Of a stretch of 64,000 nucleotides of DNA, positions 50,401 through 64,000 are shown in pieces (the first letter of the stretch is position 1; the number at the start of each line of letters is the position of its first letter). Both the position numbers and the translations under genes were made by a program. Source of the DNA: Casuarina equisetifolia (Eukaryota; Streptophyta; Magnoliopsida; Fagales; Casuarinaceae); assembly GCA_028551475.1 (NCBI GenBank), contig CM052355.1, positions 10,416,001-10,480,000 on the forward strand. The letters run 5' to 3'. The notes under the pieces were generated by a model. It saw nothing but the letters and a program-made list of their open reading frames with translations. It was not told the origin of the DNA and ran no database searches.

Positions 50401-51433
50401 GTAGGTACCGTCATTTCCCTGCTCACCTAGAGGATGTAGCATGGGATAAGTGCCATTAATCGTGGGCTACTGCCACGTGTTAGTAGTTCGAATGTCACGG
50501 ATGTCCCCATGCCTAAAAACAGCTCCGATATGCCACGTCTAAGGGAGCTAACAGGTGACCAACCCGAACCTACCTAGCACCACAGCAATCTAAATCAGAA
50601 AAGGAACGTACCTGGTGGAACCCGCGGAGTCTGGTGAGAGGCACACCGATCTCGGTCACGCATGCCCACACCCTCTGATCGGAGCCGTAGAAATAGTAGT
50701 ACCTGTTTAGACAACCGTCCAATAACTGTACCAGCTGAGCCGCTAGTGGGTAACTGATAGCAAACCCACCACCCCCAAACGCCATGTCGAAACTGTGCAG
50801 CGCGTCCTGCTCCATGCTCTCGGAGGTCCCGCCAATGTAGTACATCTGATTGTGATCGTACCTCGCTAAGACGGAAACTAAGTTCTCAGTGAAGAACAAT
50901 GTATCGTCGTCCCCCATCACGAACCACCTCACGTTCGGTAACCCCAGCTTGAAACTTTCAGAAACAATTCGGGCTATCCGAACGGCCGATTGAGAGCTCG
51001 AGTACTTGAACCGGGTCCAGTCCTCCGACACCCGGTACGGAACCGACAAACCGGCCCGGGAGTCGCTTGTACCGGGCTTCTTGTCGAGCCAGACGAATCC
51101 GCGGGTGGCGTTGGCGTCCCACCAGAGCTCCGTGTAGCGGCTCCGATCAGGCCACGTGTGAACCGTGCTGGCTAGGCCGAAAAGGAGGTGGGAGATATTG
51201 GTGGGCTCGGTTTCCCGGTTCGAAGCGTTTCGGAACAATCGCTCCGGAATGGGTAGCCACTGCTTCGGGGTGGAGAAAGCCGAGTGGAGAGCGAGTGAGA
51301 CCGACGCGACGAGACATACCACGAGGCCGAGTCGCATGAAGACCACGAAAATATGCGACAGTTTTTCCGGGAACGCGAAGAACTTGGAGGGTTTGAGCTG
51401 GTCCTGACTCATTTCGAAGCGAGACGGGCTCAT
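47425..51433 (-). CDS. DUF604 fringe-like glycosyltransferase, type II membrane protein
   Basis: Three exons join in frame: 51433-50612, 48680-48135, 47532-47425, giving 491 aa. The N-terminus has one signal-anchor helix (about residues 28-50, FVVFMRLGLVVCLVASVSLAL), typical of Golgi glycosyltransferases. The fringe-like/DUF604 domain follows, with the Asp-rich metal and sugar-nucleotide motif VMGDDDTLFF (near 177), then GGGGFAISYPLA and the GSDQRVWACV motif. The third exon adds a short basic C-terminus. Donor and substrate are unknown for most of this plant family. Intron 1 is long (about 1.9 kb) and intron 2 holds an A-rich tandem repeat. A second in-frame Met is 7 residues in. The neighbour on the right is a ZFP10-like gene, the same pairing recalled for Arabidopsis (At2g37730 and At2g37740). 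Confidence 0.93.
48072..48111 (+). repeat. A-rich short tandem repeat, (AAAAAAT)n
   Basis: About five units of a 7-bp A-rich repeat inside intron 2 of the DUF604 gene, just after the donor on the minus strand. Confidence 0.85.
48681..50611 (-). other. Long intron 1 of the DUF604 gene
   Basis: 1.93 kb with GT-AG ends (minus strand). AT-rich with A- and T-runs near 49245 and 50010. No recognised coding domain or transposon ends. Confidence 0.7.
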
Positions 51434-54400
51434 CTTCCTTCTCCTTCGTTATACACGTCGAGGAATCCCAATCCCGGAAACCGCCCTCCGAGCGAGAAAT
51501 TATGCCTTCCGCTCCAAGTGGTGATTTCAAAGTGGCTTTTCCAAGAAGCCCCAGAGAAAGCAGGCTCACAATGTGGGGCCGAAACTTTCCTGTTATTGAT
51601 CGTCCCAGGAAAATCAGCCTCGGAAACCTGACGATCTCAGAATGGCAAAACCGCCCTGACCAGCTGAAGAATCTCCTAATAAACGCTCAAGAGATCTTCC
51701 GCGATTGCATTTGCAGAACGCTGATTGGTCGACTTTCGGGAGGTTAAGGAGACTCTAAAAGGATAGTCCTCGGCCTCGGCCTTTTTGGTAAAAGTAGGGA
51801 AGAAACGGAGGAGAGGTTCGTAAATATGAACTTGACTTACATGCTAAGCAGTTCGTGTCAGATACTTGGTTTGGTTTGCCTTTCATTTTCAATTATGTTC
51901 CCACTGGAACATCCGGAGCGTATGTTCTTTGATGCGAGTCGCACAAGTATTGAGAACCAACGGTGCTCCGACGTCTATAAACAGTTGTTCTTTTTATATG
52001 TCATGTGTCGCAAAAAGGCAGGACTAGAATCCATCGCCCAACAAGACTACAAACTGAGTCCCAACTTTCCTACCTTTGGTCTAGTTGAGATTAGGTGGAA
52101 ACTGTTGGAGCCTTATAACTACGAATCTTTAAGATAATGCTGATTAATTCCATGCTAATGCTAATTTGGTGCGGATAAACATGACAGTTTTAACTAATCC
52201 AATTGCTTAAGTCTCCCGTCCAGCCCTGTATAATTGTTGGGATAGTTTTTGAAATACAAGACAAGTAGTGGGCTTTCAGTCAACCAATCGAGCCCATTTA
52301 AGAGCATCAAAACCCATGTAAAGGCCATGTAATCAGTATGACTTATTTTCAAATGGTTTTTGCATTAGTATGACGAAGAAACTAGATGTTAATCTTTTTT
52401 TTCTTTATGACAATCAAGTAGACAAAAATAAAAGGAATACTTCAAGACCATTGCATCAATAATTAGTATGATGTACTTTCAAGAAAACTCACTTGATGTT
52501 GACTGTAAAATAATCAACGAAATTGATGGAACATGATATTTGGGTTCACTTAGTCACATGTTAGATATAGACAATAAGACTTTTCGTGATCATCACCTTT
52601 CAGATTGTCAAAATAATATGAGTGAGACTAATTTGGACACTGACAATTAAAATACGAATAGAAAAATCAATTGCAATTAAGTTAACTAAACAAGTAAGAA
52701 GATCAAAAAATAACGAAAAGTTGGATAAGAAGAATAAAACTAGAAAAGTAAAAGTATTTATAAAATATGAAATCTGCAAGACTTTTCTCTTCTACGACAT
52801 GTATTTTTTTATTGTTACGTTACCCATTTGCAAAGAAATACAAAATAATATTTATAATAATAATAACAATAGAATAAAGAACACAAAAAAAAATTGAAGA
52901 TGGATAATAGTTTGGTGAAATTTTTTTATTTTTAAAAAACAAAGTATTTTATCGGGTTAAATATTAGATAATCTATTAACTAGTATATCTTTTTTCATTT
53001 GTTTCACTTGTCATTTTAATTCCTTTATAACTAATAAAAAGGCAAGAATGTGTAATTCGTTAAAAAGTAAAAGGGTAAAGATTGCTTTTGTTTGTATAAC
53101 GCTATCGTTAGTTACTCGTTTGCATTCTTCGGGACATTTGCCTTTAAATTATTTATACAAATTGTTGACGTAAAAGTAATATTTTGGTGATAATAACTAT
53201 GCCGACATGTGAAACAGTGACATGATCCTTTTAATGCATCTTGCATTATTGATAATTCAATGTCGGCATTATTGATAATTAATTGTAGGAGCCTTTTTCA
53301 ACCAACAAGATTCTGTCGTGACGAACATTTGAGTCTACATCACAAGCCGCTTTAAATAGCAAGGTAGAAAAGTTAACACAACATCAAGTCATCCTAATTC
53401 AACCAAAAAGATGATCAAAATGCGCATTTTTTTCTTCTTTTTGTCAAGGATGGGGTGGGTGGATTACAGGAATTTACTGGGGGAGTAGGACCCATGTGGT
53501 AAAACTCCCAAATGTCACTAAGCTGTCAAAACTCAGTCAAGTTTGCATTTGGCAAGCCCAAAATAGTGTCACTGCATTTTTTTTTTCTTTTTTATATAAA
53601 ACACTAAAGACTATGAAACAGTCGCTGCAACTTTCTAGGTCGTAAAGGCCACATTACAAGATTTATATAACCATGAATATGATGTTTGACGAGATACTAG
53701 GTAACTTTTAAGAATGACAAGATATCGATATGGTAAGTTATTCTTCATTACTACCTACTTGTAACAGTTTTACGACTCAGACAAGGCCACGATCATGTGA
53801 AAAATAATCGATTGGAAAGAAATTTTTAATTCTTTGTTAAGACGTTTACCCCACTGTTACTCACTAGCTTAAAATAAAGCAAATAAAAAAGTAATCACCT
53901 AGCTTTACAGTCACGAAGACCTAGAGACTGATTTTTTTTTTCTTCTGAAACAAACCTAGGGATCATATTTTTTATATATCTAAACCTAAAGACTCATTCT
54001 GTAGTCTCCATTAAACTACTCAACAGGAAAGCGACTTCTTGGAAGTCTCTAATATGCCATGTTCAAGAGAAATTGTTTTTATTTATTTATTTATTTATTT
54101 TGTATAATAAGGGAGGAGAACATAGCTCCAAAGTTATCAATTACTATCTCTTTCTATACTGACTTTTAAAAGCTAAAACGAAGGACAACTCATATTAAAA
54201 AGCAAAAGCTACATTTCATGGTTTCATACTACAAATGGCGTGTTACTACATGCAACTTGGGATCCTTATTTCGGTCTACCGGATATGGAAGCTCTTACTT
54301 GAGGGGTGTTCTTGGATCAGTAAATACTACTTATTCTAGTATTTATTAATTATTAGATAATGTTTAAATATATAATTTTAATAATTGATGACACTTATTT

Positions 54401-56304
54401 GTTTGTTTGTAATTAAGTCATTCTTATACTATTTGCATATAGCTTCGAGAGAAAACCAATTCCGAAGGCATTTTATTTTCTTGCTAGTAATGAATAACCT
54501 ATGATCATGGGTGCATATAATCTTTTTTGCTATTATAAATTTATGCGCTTGTGACATGATTTTTGCAGTTTCAGTATCCAAGTGTCATGTCACACCAAAT
54601 ATCAAACCCCACTCGGCTTCTCAGTAGGCCGAAATTGTCTGATTGTTCCTTACACTCCATTATAGACCAATAATCATCAAAATAAAAGGGTATTTTATTA
54701 AGCTATCTATTTGTTGTTTTATGATCAAGTCATGAACATTGAGTAGGTGTCGTGTCTTCTTGATAATTTCCTCCTTCAACAAGTTGAGAAAGAAGACATT
54801 GTAGATAGAATCTATCAGTAAAAGACAATTCTGCAAGTATATTTAATGGGGCAAAGACTATAAAGTCTTTAGCGGTCAATCATTTTCATAATTAAATTAT
54901 AAAGCCTGTCTGTTGCCCTATTGCTTAAGCTTCTGGAATTATCCATGTAACGTAGACCAGCATTCTTTCCATCTAGTTTTTAAAATCTATGAGCTTCGAT
55001 TCAAAGTAATGGCTTTTGACCAAGGAGAAAAAAGGAACTAGCTCCCTATTATCCTATCAGCAGAAGATCTAGAAAATCATTCGAGAAAATGTCTCAACCG
55101 AAAAATTCAAAGTGTTGAAAATATTAACTCTCTCCTTCCCTTGTCTGTTTCCTCCATTGGAACAGGTCACATCAGATATATACTCGCATCTGACGATCCT
55201 TTTTGTGTTGTAGGAGATTGTCTTTTGAGTATGCATCAATCGTGGGATGTTGTGGAAGAATAATTGGTTCCGAGAAGCCTGTTTCAAAGTGTTCAGATAC
55301 CCACAACAATGATAATTTACCCTATGCTACCTTAAGAGAGATTGTCTTGAATATACATAATTGGACTTGTTTAACTTGGCGTGATTTGGAAGGAAAATCC
55401 TAAAGATTCTGAACACGTTCGCTACATATTCAGAAGTTTGAAGTGACCAAATCAAAGTAATCCAATTATTCGCTTATTTTACTGTTGGCAGATAATAGTG
55501 ATTAGAATCTTTCCAGTGAAAAGCCAATGGTTTTTCCTCCGCAAATAAGTGACTCAGGAAACGACAATCACCCAAATGAATTCTCATTGCCGTAGCATTA
55601 TATTATGCTACCCATGTTGAACAAATTTTCAAAGATGCTTGCCTTTTATAATGCAACTTCCAAGGACAATCTGCTTTTGGGTTTATAAAAATTCCTCTTA
55701 CCAAGTGACAAGAAAGTAGCTTTTGTGATATGTATAGAATTTGACAGAGGAGTTCTCCGTGTTATGCCTCTGTGATTCAAAGAACTTTTATGATGACCTC
55801 CATGCAGATGTGGTCCTTCTTGCCTTTTGCTCCAGTTTTCTGCTTTCGGAGGGACCGGGAGTCTTCTACAGGGGAGATCTAGTGTTAGTGGCAGACTTCA
55901 GCTTATAGACAGAAATTAATTTTTTTTTTTCACATCAATGACCGTTACTTATTTCACCCATGTGGATCAAATCAAATGCATGACAGTTGCTTAAGTAGGC
56001 CCGTCTAGAAATTGCCATGTAATGCCAGAAACAATGACTGTGTAGCAATCCAGCTAAAGACCAACCGAGTAGTTTCAGTGGAAGAGCCAAGGGAAAGCGA
56101 ACCCAAACTGGTAAGATAGTAACGGCACCTTTTCAGCTGAGCCTTTTCTCTTCTTCATAGATTCTCAAGTTGCTTTCACACAGTCAATATGAATACGGGG
56201 ATATAGTCCTGAACCTTGTATCTTGCTCTCCTCTCCTCGTGAAAGCATTCGATAAAAATCTGTTCCTTTCTCTTATCTTGCCTTGCCGATTTCTTGGTCG
56301 AAGA
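51434..56304. other. Long intergenic region between divergent genes
   Basis: About 4.9 kb holding the DUF604 promoter (left) and the ZFP10-like promoter (right). Bases 52350-54600 are very AT-rich, with a (TTTA)n run near 54077-54100. No coding domain or terminal-repeat element was recognised. Confidence 0.5.
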
Positions 56305-57111
56305 ATGATGGAGGAAGCTCCATATTGGACGTGGACGAAGAGAAAACCAACCTTACAGTCGCATTCTCCACCTTCAATGGGTTCTCTCAACAACTCGCGG
56401 GAAGAAAAAGCGTTTGCAGAGGACTCGTCTGGGGCTCTTGGGGGATGCATATGGCCTCCTCGATCTTATTCTTGTAACTTCTGCAATAGAGAATTCAGGT
56501 CTGCCCAAGCCCTGGGTGGTCATATGAATGTCCATAGAAGGGATAGAGCAAGACTCAAACAATCTCTCAGCCCCCTCAATGAAGCTCTCCATCATCAAAA
56601 TCCTGATAAGTCATTGGTTTCTCATTTTTCAACTGAGCTTGGCAAGTCGCACGGCGATCTCGACCCCAAACCTTGTAGGGTTTCAGACTCATCCATTCCA
56701 GAAAACTCAAGTGATAATACTCTTGCGTCTGCTTATGCGTCTCCTATTGCTCGATCTTGTTCCGATCCTAAGGCGGTTAGACTTCTCAGAATCTCAGAAT
56801 CAAAACCTGAAGGGGAGAAGAGTCTAAGGGGGGAGTCTTTATGCCTTGGTCATGATGATTATTTTGAAACTGGTTTGTCTGTCGGCATGAATTCGTTTGT
56901 TGGCGGAAATCGACCTCCTGGGTTTTCCGGAGATGAGGCAGTCAGTTGCAAAAGACCTAAGACCGCTTCTTCTTCACTGTCTTTCTTTCTGAAGGTATGT
57001 TCAGATGATACATACCACCTTCAGCCAGAGGTAATAGGAGTGCTTAAGCCTAACACTGTCGAGGACTTAGATCTTGAGCTCAGGCTTGGCGATCCACCTA
57101 AAGTTAAGTAA
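56305..57111 (+). CDS. SUPERMAN-family single C2H2 zinc-finger repressor (ZFP10-like)
   Basis: Intronless gene of 268 aa. One plant-type C2H2 finger: C57 and C60, QALGGH (68-73), H73 and H77, followed by the basic [10 protein letters not shown] block. The C-terminus has an EAR repression motif, LDLELRL (255-261), which recruits TOPLESS co-repressors. The upstream [12 protein letters not shown] segment is the shared SUPERMAN/RBE/ZFP10 signature. Family members are nuclear repressors acting in flower and organ growth. The start at 56305 (MMEEAPYW) resembles ZFP10-type N-termini as recalled. The frame stays open upstream to an ATG at 56170 (45 more, partly hydrophobic residues), which is probably leader. 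Confidence 0.92.
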   Translation: MMEEAPYWTWTKRKPTLQSHSPPSMGSLNNSREEKAFAEDSSGALGGCIWPPRSYSCNFCNREFRSAQALGGHMNVHRRDRARLKQSLSPLNEALHHQNPDKSLVSHFSTELGKSHGDLDPKPCRVSDSSIPENSSDNTLASAYASPIARSCSDPKAVRLLRISESKPEGEKSLRGESLCLGHDDYFETGLSVGMNSFVGGNRPPGFSGDEAVSCKRPKTASSSLSFFLKVCSDDTYHLQPEVIGVLKPNTVEDLDLELRLGDPPKVK

Positions 57112-59279
57112 GGTGCAATCTTGTAGGCCTGTTCAAGCTAATAATTGCCATTTTGTTTTCTGTATGGAGAGAGAATCATTGATGTTTGTTTCTCTTTCCA
57201 TTCCTACTTCTTATTGATCTTATAGCTGACAACTGGAGGGTACTTCTGCTCTTATTGAATCTTGAATGAAATGAAAATCCTGTTCTTCAATCATGTTGAC
57301 TTAATTAACATCAATGCATCTGATTTCCTTGCTATCTGTTCTAAACTTAGCTGGATAGTATGATAATCATTTGGGTTTGCAGCTTCTGGGCATTTCCTAG
57401 CTGTAACTATAAAACGACAGGAGAAGAGTTTGGTTGATAAAACTGATACACATGAGGAAGGATGAGTTGCATGTATCTCATTCAAAAATGTAAGAAGATT
57501 TGATATCAAACATGTTTGGAATGATAATTTCCTCGCCACCGTGATTTCTGAATTACTTCGCGGAACACCACTCATGCTATTTCAACAAGAAGATTTATGA
57601 GATGCGATCCAGCATATTAAGTACATTAAATTGCAAAAGTTTCTACCATAAACGCTGTGTTTAAGGTCGGGCTTTTCTGAAGTTTGGTAGTTCAATCTTT
57701 CTGCTTTGACAAATAGTGAAAACCCTCGTTTTGACTGCAAGTTGGACATGAACGAGAGAGAGAGAGAGAGAGAGATTTGACAGTGGGCTTCGGAAGAGGT
57801 GTACGTGCTAGCAGTAACTGACACTAAAAAGTCACTTCAGCTACATCTAAAGGCTAAAGTAAACCAAACGACATAAATCGAACTGCAGGAATTCCCCCTT
57901 TACCTGTAGCAAGATCTATTTTCTCCACGTTTTATCCTCCCGATAAATTCCAAACCATTCCGTTCTGCTCCACACTTTCCTCTAGACCCTCCCAAGAGCC
58001 CACCAACTTCATGGAATCAATTTGAATAAATAAGTAATCCCAAAAACCATATTTTATATACGTAGAGACAGTAGATCAGATGCACTATTTACGCGTTCTT
58101 TGTTTTTACTTTTGGCCCTACGCTAGCCACTATTGCACACCTCCAACAACCGCAGACCGAACGCAGAAGCCTAAAACCATCCAAAATTTTCAATGTCCCA
58201 GAACCCTAGACCCTGTCTGGTTATGGTAATGTGTTACAGTGCATAGCCACCTTTTGACACCGACGGTTCCTCCAGATTACACGGCGAGGCCTTTGTGTTT
58301 GATTTTCAACGTTTATTACAAGGGAAATCGATGGAACGTCGCTTTTGACTTAATGGTTATTCGGAGAGAAAGCTACCAATAATAGCCCGGTGTAGATGGA
58401 ATTTATACTGCCTCAACAAATATTCTTCCATTAGAGGAAGTGTGGACGTGATTCTAGAGATGGGTTCCCAGTTTTCCACTTGGTTCGAAGTGGGAAAGTG
58501 AGGTTAGCTTCTTCGGTTCCTATGAAGTGCCTGTTTTGTGTAAGAGAATTGCTGTTTTGTCTGGATGGATGGGTTTTTGTAAGAGCTCTGAGCTTTGCTC
58601 TGTCCGAGTATTAAGGTGCACAGGATGAGGCAGAGATGCACATGGAGATGATGTGTATGATGTGTCTCTATCCGTTTCTTTCAAGGGATTCATTTGCAGA
58701 AATCCAACAGGAATGAGGACATATTCCCTCAAGCCTTCCGTAGGTTTCTTTATTAATTAGGGTCCGATAATGTCATCTTCAGGTTTTTCTTTCTGCTCTT
58801 TTTCCTTGCCATTTTTTTCATTTCCCTTGGTGTTTAGGGTGGTTCTGCACCTGTAGACTGCTAATGGCTAATGGATGACAGTTTTCACTTTTCGGTCCAC
58901 TGGAGAGGATGGGTAGAAATTGAGGATGATGACTTGTATATGGACTTCCTCTCCGTGTTTATCCAACAAAGTTACTAGCTTCTAAGATTTTTGGTTTGAA
59001 TCCTCCTACCTTTTTATTTCTAAAAAGTATATAAATTATGGCAAACGCATAACTATCACAAGAACCATGATCGAGAACTCAAATTTATTTACGTAGTGAA
59101 AAATCTTATAATAAATTATTAATGGTGGGCCTCTAGGGATAGGGGTTGGGTTTGAGCGTCAATAGAAATTGTCCTAATAAGTGATCAAAATTCTGAATCC
59201 AGCCGTAAAGACACCAGTTTGATACTCATTTTCCTTGTCAATCAATGCTAGTTGATTCTTAGTAGGGGTTGGATGTTAG
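57112..59279. other. Intergenic region
   Basis: No coding domain recognised. It includes a (GA)n run at 57754-57774 and AT-rich DNA. Confidence 0.5.
57754..57774 (+). repeat. (GA)n microsatellite
   Basis: About 10 GA units in intergenic DNA, downstream of the ZFP10-like gene. Confidence 0.9.
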
Positions 59280-60421
59280 GAAGTATTCTATCATATTTTG
59301 AGTACCTTTGTGCATAGACTACAATTTTGCTTTTCAAGTTGTGCAACCCATGCATTGTTTTGTACAACAAATGAGTTTTCTAGAAATCTCTATACCTCAA
59401 TATAGTGACCAGTTTTGAGATTTGGCCAACCATACGATCTACAATGGTGCTGGTGATCCATCCCAATGCAATTTGATTACGGGTAAACCAGTCATCAAAG
59501 GTTGGATTTGGCACAAAAACAAAGGTGTCGTCTCTAGAGATATGAATGATCTGAGTAGACAGGCATGACTGGGACCCATCGACATTAAAAATCAATCAAC
59601 TAGATCGGAGGTATGGAAGCAATCAAGCTTTCCACACAATATAGTTAGCCCCATCAAGTTTCACCCTAGTAGTAGGATAAGCAGCATTTGGTTTTCTTAT
59701 AAAATTCTTTGAGGGAGAGGGGTTGGCAGATGCAATTTAAGAGGCCATAACAGTGGAAGGAGAGGCCATCAAATTTATAGTACTTTCGCAAGAGAGCTCC
59801 AATACCATGTGAAAATAACTTAGGATTAATGTGGTCCTAAGATGTGGCTAATAAAACAAAGGAGCAAATAGAGAGAGAGAGAGATAAAATATTGTACATT
59901 GAAATATTATAAAGTTTGACTAGTAGCCAAAGAATTTCATAAATAGTTAGGAATTATTTTGAATAAAATATTCAACCATGTGATGAAACATGTCACTATT
60001 CATATTGTTTTTGCCATTGTCTATTTCTAAGGATGACCTATTTATCAACTCAAAATTAAGGACGCATTTCTTCGTGTCATCTTCTTGAGAAAGTTTTTAT
60101 GGAAAAACTACCAAGTTTCATTGACCCACAAAAGCCTCCTTATGCATGCTGCTTACATGAGTCACTTTATGGACCCGTCAGGACGTGCATATAATTTTCT
60201 TCTAACCTTGGTTTTCATCACTTCCATCTTGGAGTCCTCACTTTTCATATAACACTCTAATTAGTACGGTATAGCATTTTATTATTTGTTTATGTTCATG
60301 ATATCACCTTAAATTTGTAAATGGCATCATCAACATAAACAAACAAGAAGATGCTATACTAATTAGAGTGTTACATGAAAGTCACAACACTATTATCAAT
60401 ATTCGTCAATACTCTCCAACA
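59280..60421 (-). mobile_element. 5' end of a Ty1/copia element: LTR, primer-binding site and gag
   Basis: Read on the minus strand, an LTR starts TGTTGGAGAG at 60421 and ends near 59810. It is followed at once by TGGTATTGGAGC (59807-59796), a one-base variant family of the initiator-Met tRNA primer-binding site usual in copia. Then comes gag: KLDGANYIVWK-like text near 59660, and PNPTFDDWF followed by QIALGWITSTIVDRM near 59500, fading out near 59280. No protease or later domains follow, so the copy is 3'-truncated. Frameshifts and stops are present. A foldback element lies inside the LTR. Confidence 0.75.
60238..60384. repeat. Foldback (inverted repeat) inside the copia LTR
   Basis: Arms of about 62-70 bp: 60238-60307 (TCACTTTTCATATAACACTC...) and its reverse complement at 60323-60384 (...GAGTGTTACATGAAAGTCA), with a spacer of about 15 bp. 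Arms differ by a few bases and small gaps. The ends TCACTTT/AAAGTCA suggest a short MITE-like element; no clear target duplication was fixed. Confidence 0.75.
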
Positions 60422-61295
60422 TGAATTTGTAATCAAAGACTTTGCCACCCTTCATTACTTCTTAAGTATTGAATTATAGCTCATCTCTTGCGGTGCAATT
60501 GTGCACCAAGCCAAATTTGCACTAGATATCTTGGTCCCTGCCAAAATGGGCAACTCGTTTGGTATCCACTGCTTGCATCCTTGGATCGAGCCCTCCTTTC
60601 GCTCATCATGGTGAGTCATTCCATTACCTTATTCTATATTTCAATATTGTTAGTGTCCTATAATATCTCATCCTCACTTGTCTAGATATAGCTTATGCTA
60701 TCAACACAACATGTTAATTCATAAATGCTCTAACAACCACACACTAACAATTGGTAAAGCACATACTTTGTTTCCCCTCACCATGATATCTTATTTATAA
60801 AAAGCCTTCTATGATGCTAAGTAAGTTGGTGACAAAGACAACAAACAATACATGGGTATATATATATTGGTGCATATTTCATGGGAGCAATCTCATTTCA
60901 TGGAACTCTAGGCAATAGCAACGCTTATATCCCAACGATAGTATTAGCGAGGCCTATATGTCAATGATAGTATTAGCAAAGGTAGTGTACAGATCTCTGT
61001 ACAAATTTCATCTCAACTCATATGGATCGAGGCCTTACTTGGGGATCTATGTACATCCTCTCCCTGGTCTACTATTCTTTAGTGTGACAATATATAAACC
61101 ACATGTGTCAGCAATAATTTTATTCTTCATGCAATAAACTAAACATATAGAAATTAATTACCATTTTGTTAACAAAATGGTTGCTCCAAATCAACTTCAT
61201 GTGCAATATATTTCCTCCATGGATCAACTTGCCGAAATTGTGAGCTTGTTTTCGGAAGAACTTTTTGGTGTGTTAAACTCCAGCCTCTTGAGCCA
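60422..61295 (+). mobile_element. Ty1/copia fragment, late RT to RNase H
   Basis: Plus-strand frames give EFVIKDFATLHYFLSIEL at 60425-60478, the copia segment after the YVDD box. They continue through CQAKFALDIL, an RxxLAYAI-like segment near 60690, a LGSNLISW-like segment near 60880-60910, and RNase H end text TKHIEINYHFVNKMV then QYISSMDQLAEI at about 61140-61240. Several frameshifts break it. It begins exactly where the minus-strand copia LTR starts, so the minus element probably inserted here or a rearrangement joined them. Confidence 0.8.

Positions 61296-64000
<2,705 letters not shown>

Noticed and set aside
52622..52897. 91-codon open frame, Lys/Asn/Ile rich
   Set aside because: It reflects AT-rich base composition with no motif.

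Overview
This is nuclear DNA from a flowering plant, most likely a woody eudicot. The support is the intron-split plant genes, Rubisco activase with its two splice forms, plant-only transcription-factor families (LBD, AHL, SUPERMAN-type zinc finger), AT-rich intergenic DNA and decayed Ty1/copia retrotransposons. No species is assigned. No bacterial, organellar or viral genome segment was seen, and there is no sign of a CRISPR array, operon or phage.

Layout. Bases 1 to about 8.8 kb are a retrotransposon graveyard. A decayed copia on the minus strand (integrase to RNase H) meets a decayed copia on the plus strand head to head near 2340. The plus copia is broken by two solo LTRs, and one of those is itself broken by a related solo LTR in the opposite orientation. 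Most of these insertions still show 5-bp target-site duplications. From 10.5 kb onward the window is gene space:
- L-type lectin receptor kinase (minus, 10.5-12.5 kb)
- Rubisco activase, 7 exons with alpha and beta ends (minus, 15.5-18.2 kb)
- LBD transcription factor (plus, 22.5-23.3 kb)
- phosphoribosylformylglycinamidine synthase (minus, 24.4-28.9 kb)
- AT-hook AHL protein (minus, 34.2-35.2 kb)
- thylakoid lumenal pentapeptide protein TL15 (plus, 37.3-39.8 kb)
- GNOM-type ARF-GEF with a one-base frameshift (minus, 41.1-45.6 kb)
- DUF604 glycosyltransferase (minus, 47.4-51.4 kb)
- ZFP10-like C2H2 repressor (plus, 56.3-57.1 kb)
- tropinone-reductase-like SDR (plus, from 61.9 kb, cut by the window end)
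Two more copia fragments and a foldback element lie at 59.3-61.3 kb.

The genes do not form one pathway. They are ordinary single genes for photosynthesis (RCA, TL15), purine synthesis (FGAM synthase), endosomal trafficking (GNOM), signalling (lectin kinase) and transcription (LBD, AHL, ZFP). From memory, some neighbours match Arabidopsis chromosome 2 order (LBD18/LBD19 beside AHL22; DUF604 gene beside ZFP10), so the block looks like ancestral microsynteny.

The most notable observations are the three-level nested LTR insertion with readable target duplications, the frameshift in an otherwise intact GNOM gene, the Rubisco activase beta-form stop codon lying just inside the alpha-form intron, a 223-bp AT-rich tandem duplication, and a foldback element inside a copia LTR. 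I saw no convincing undescribed biological system.
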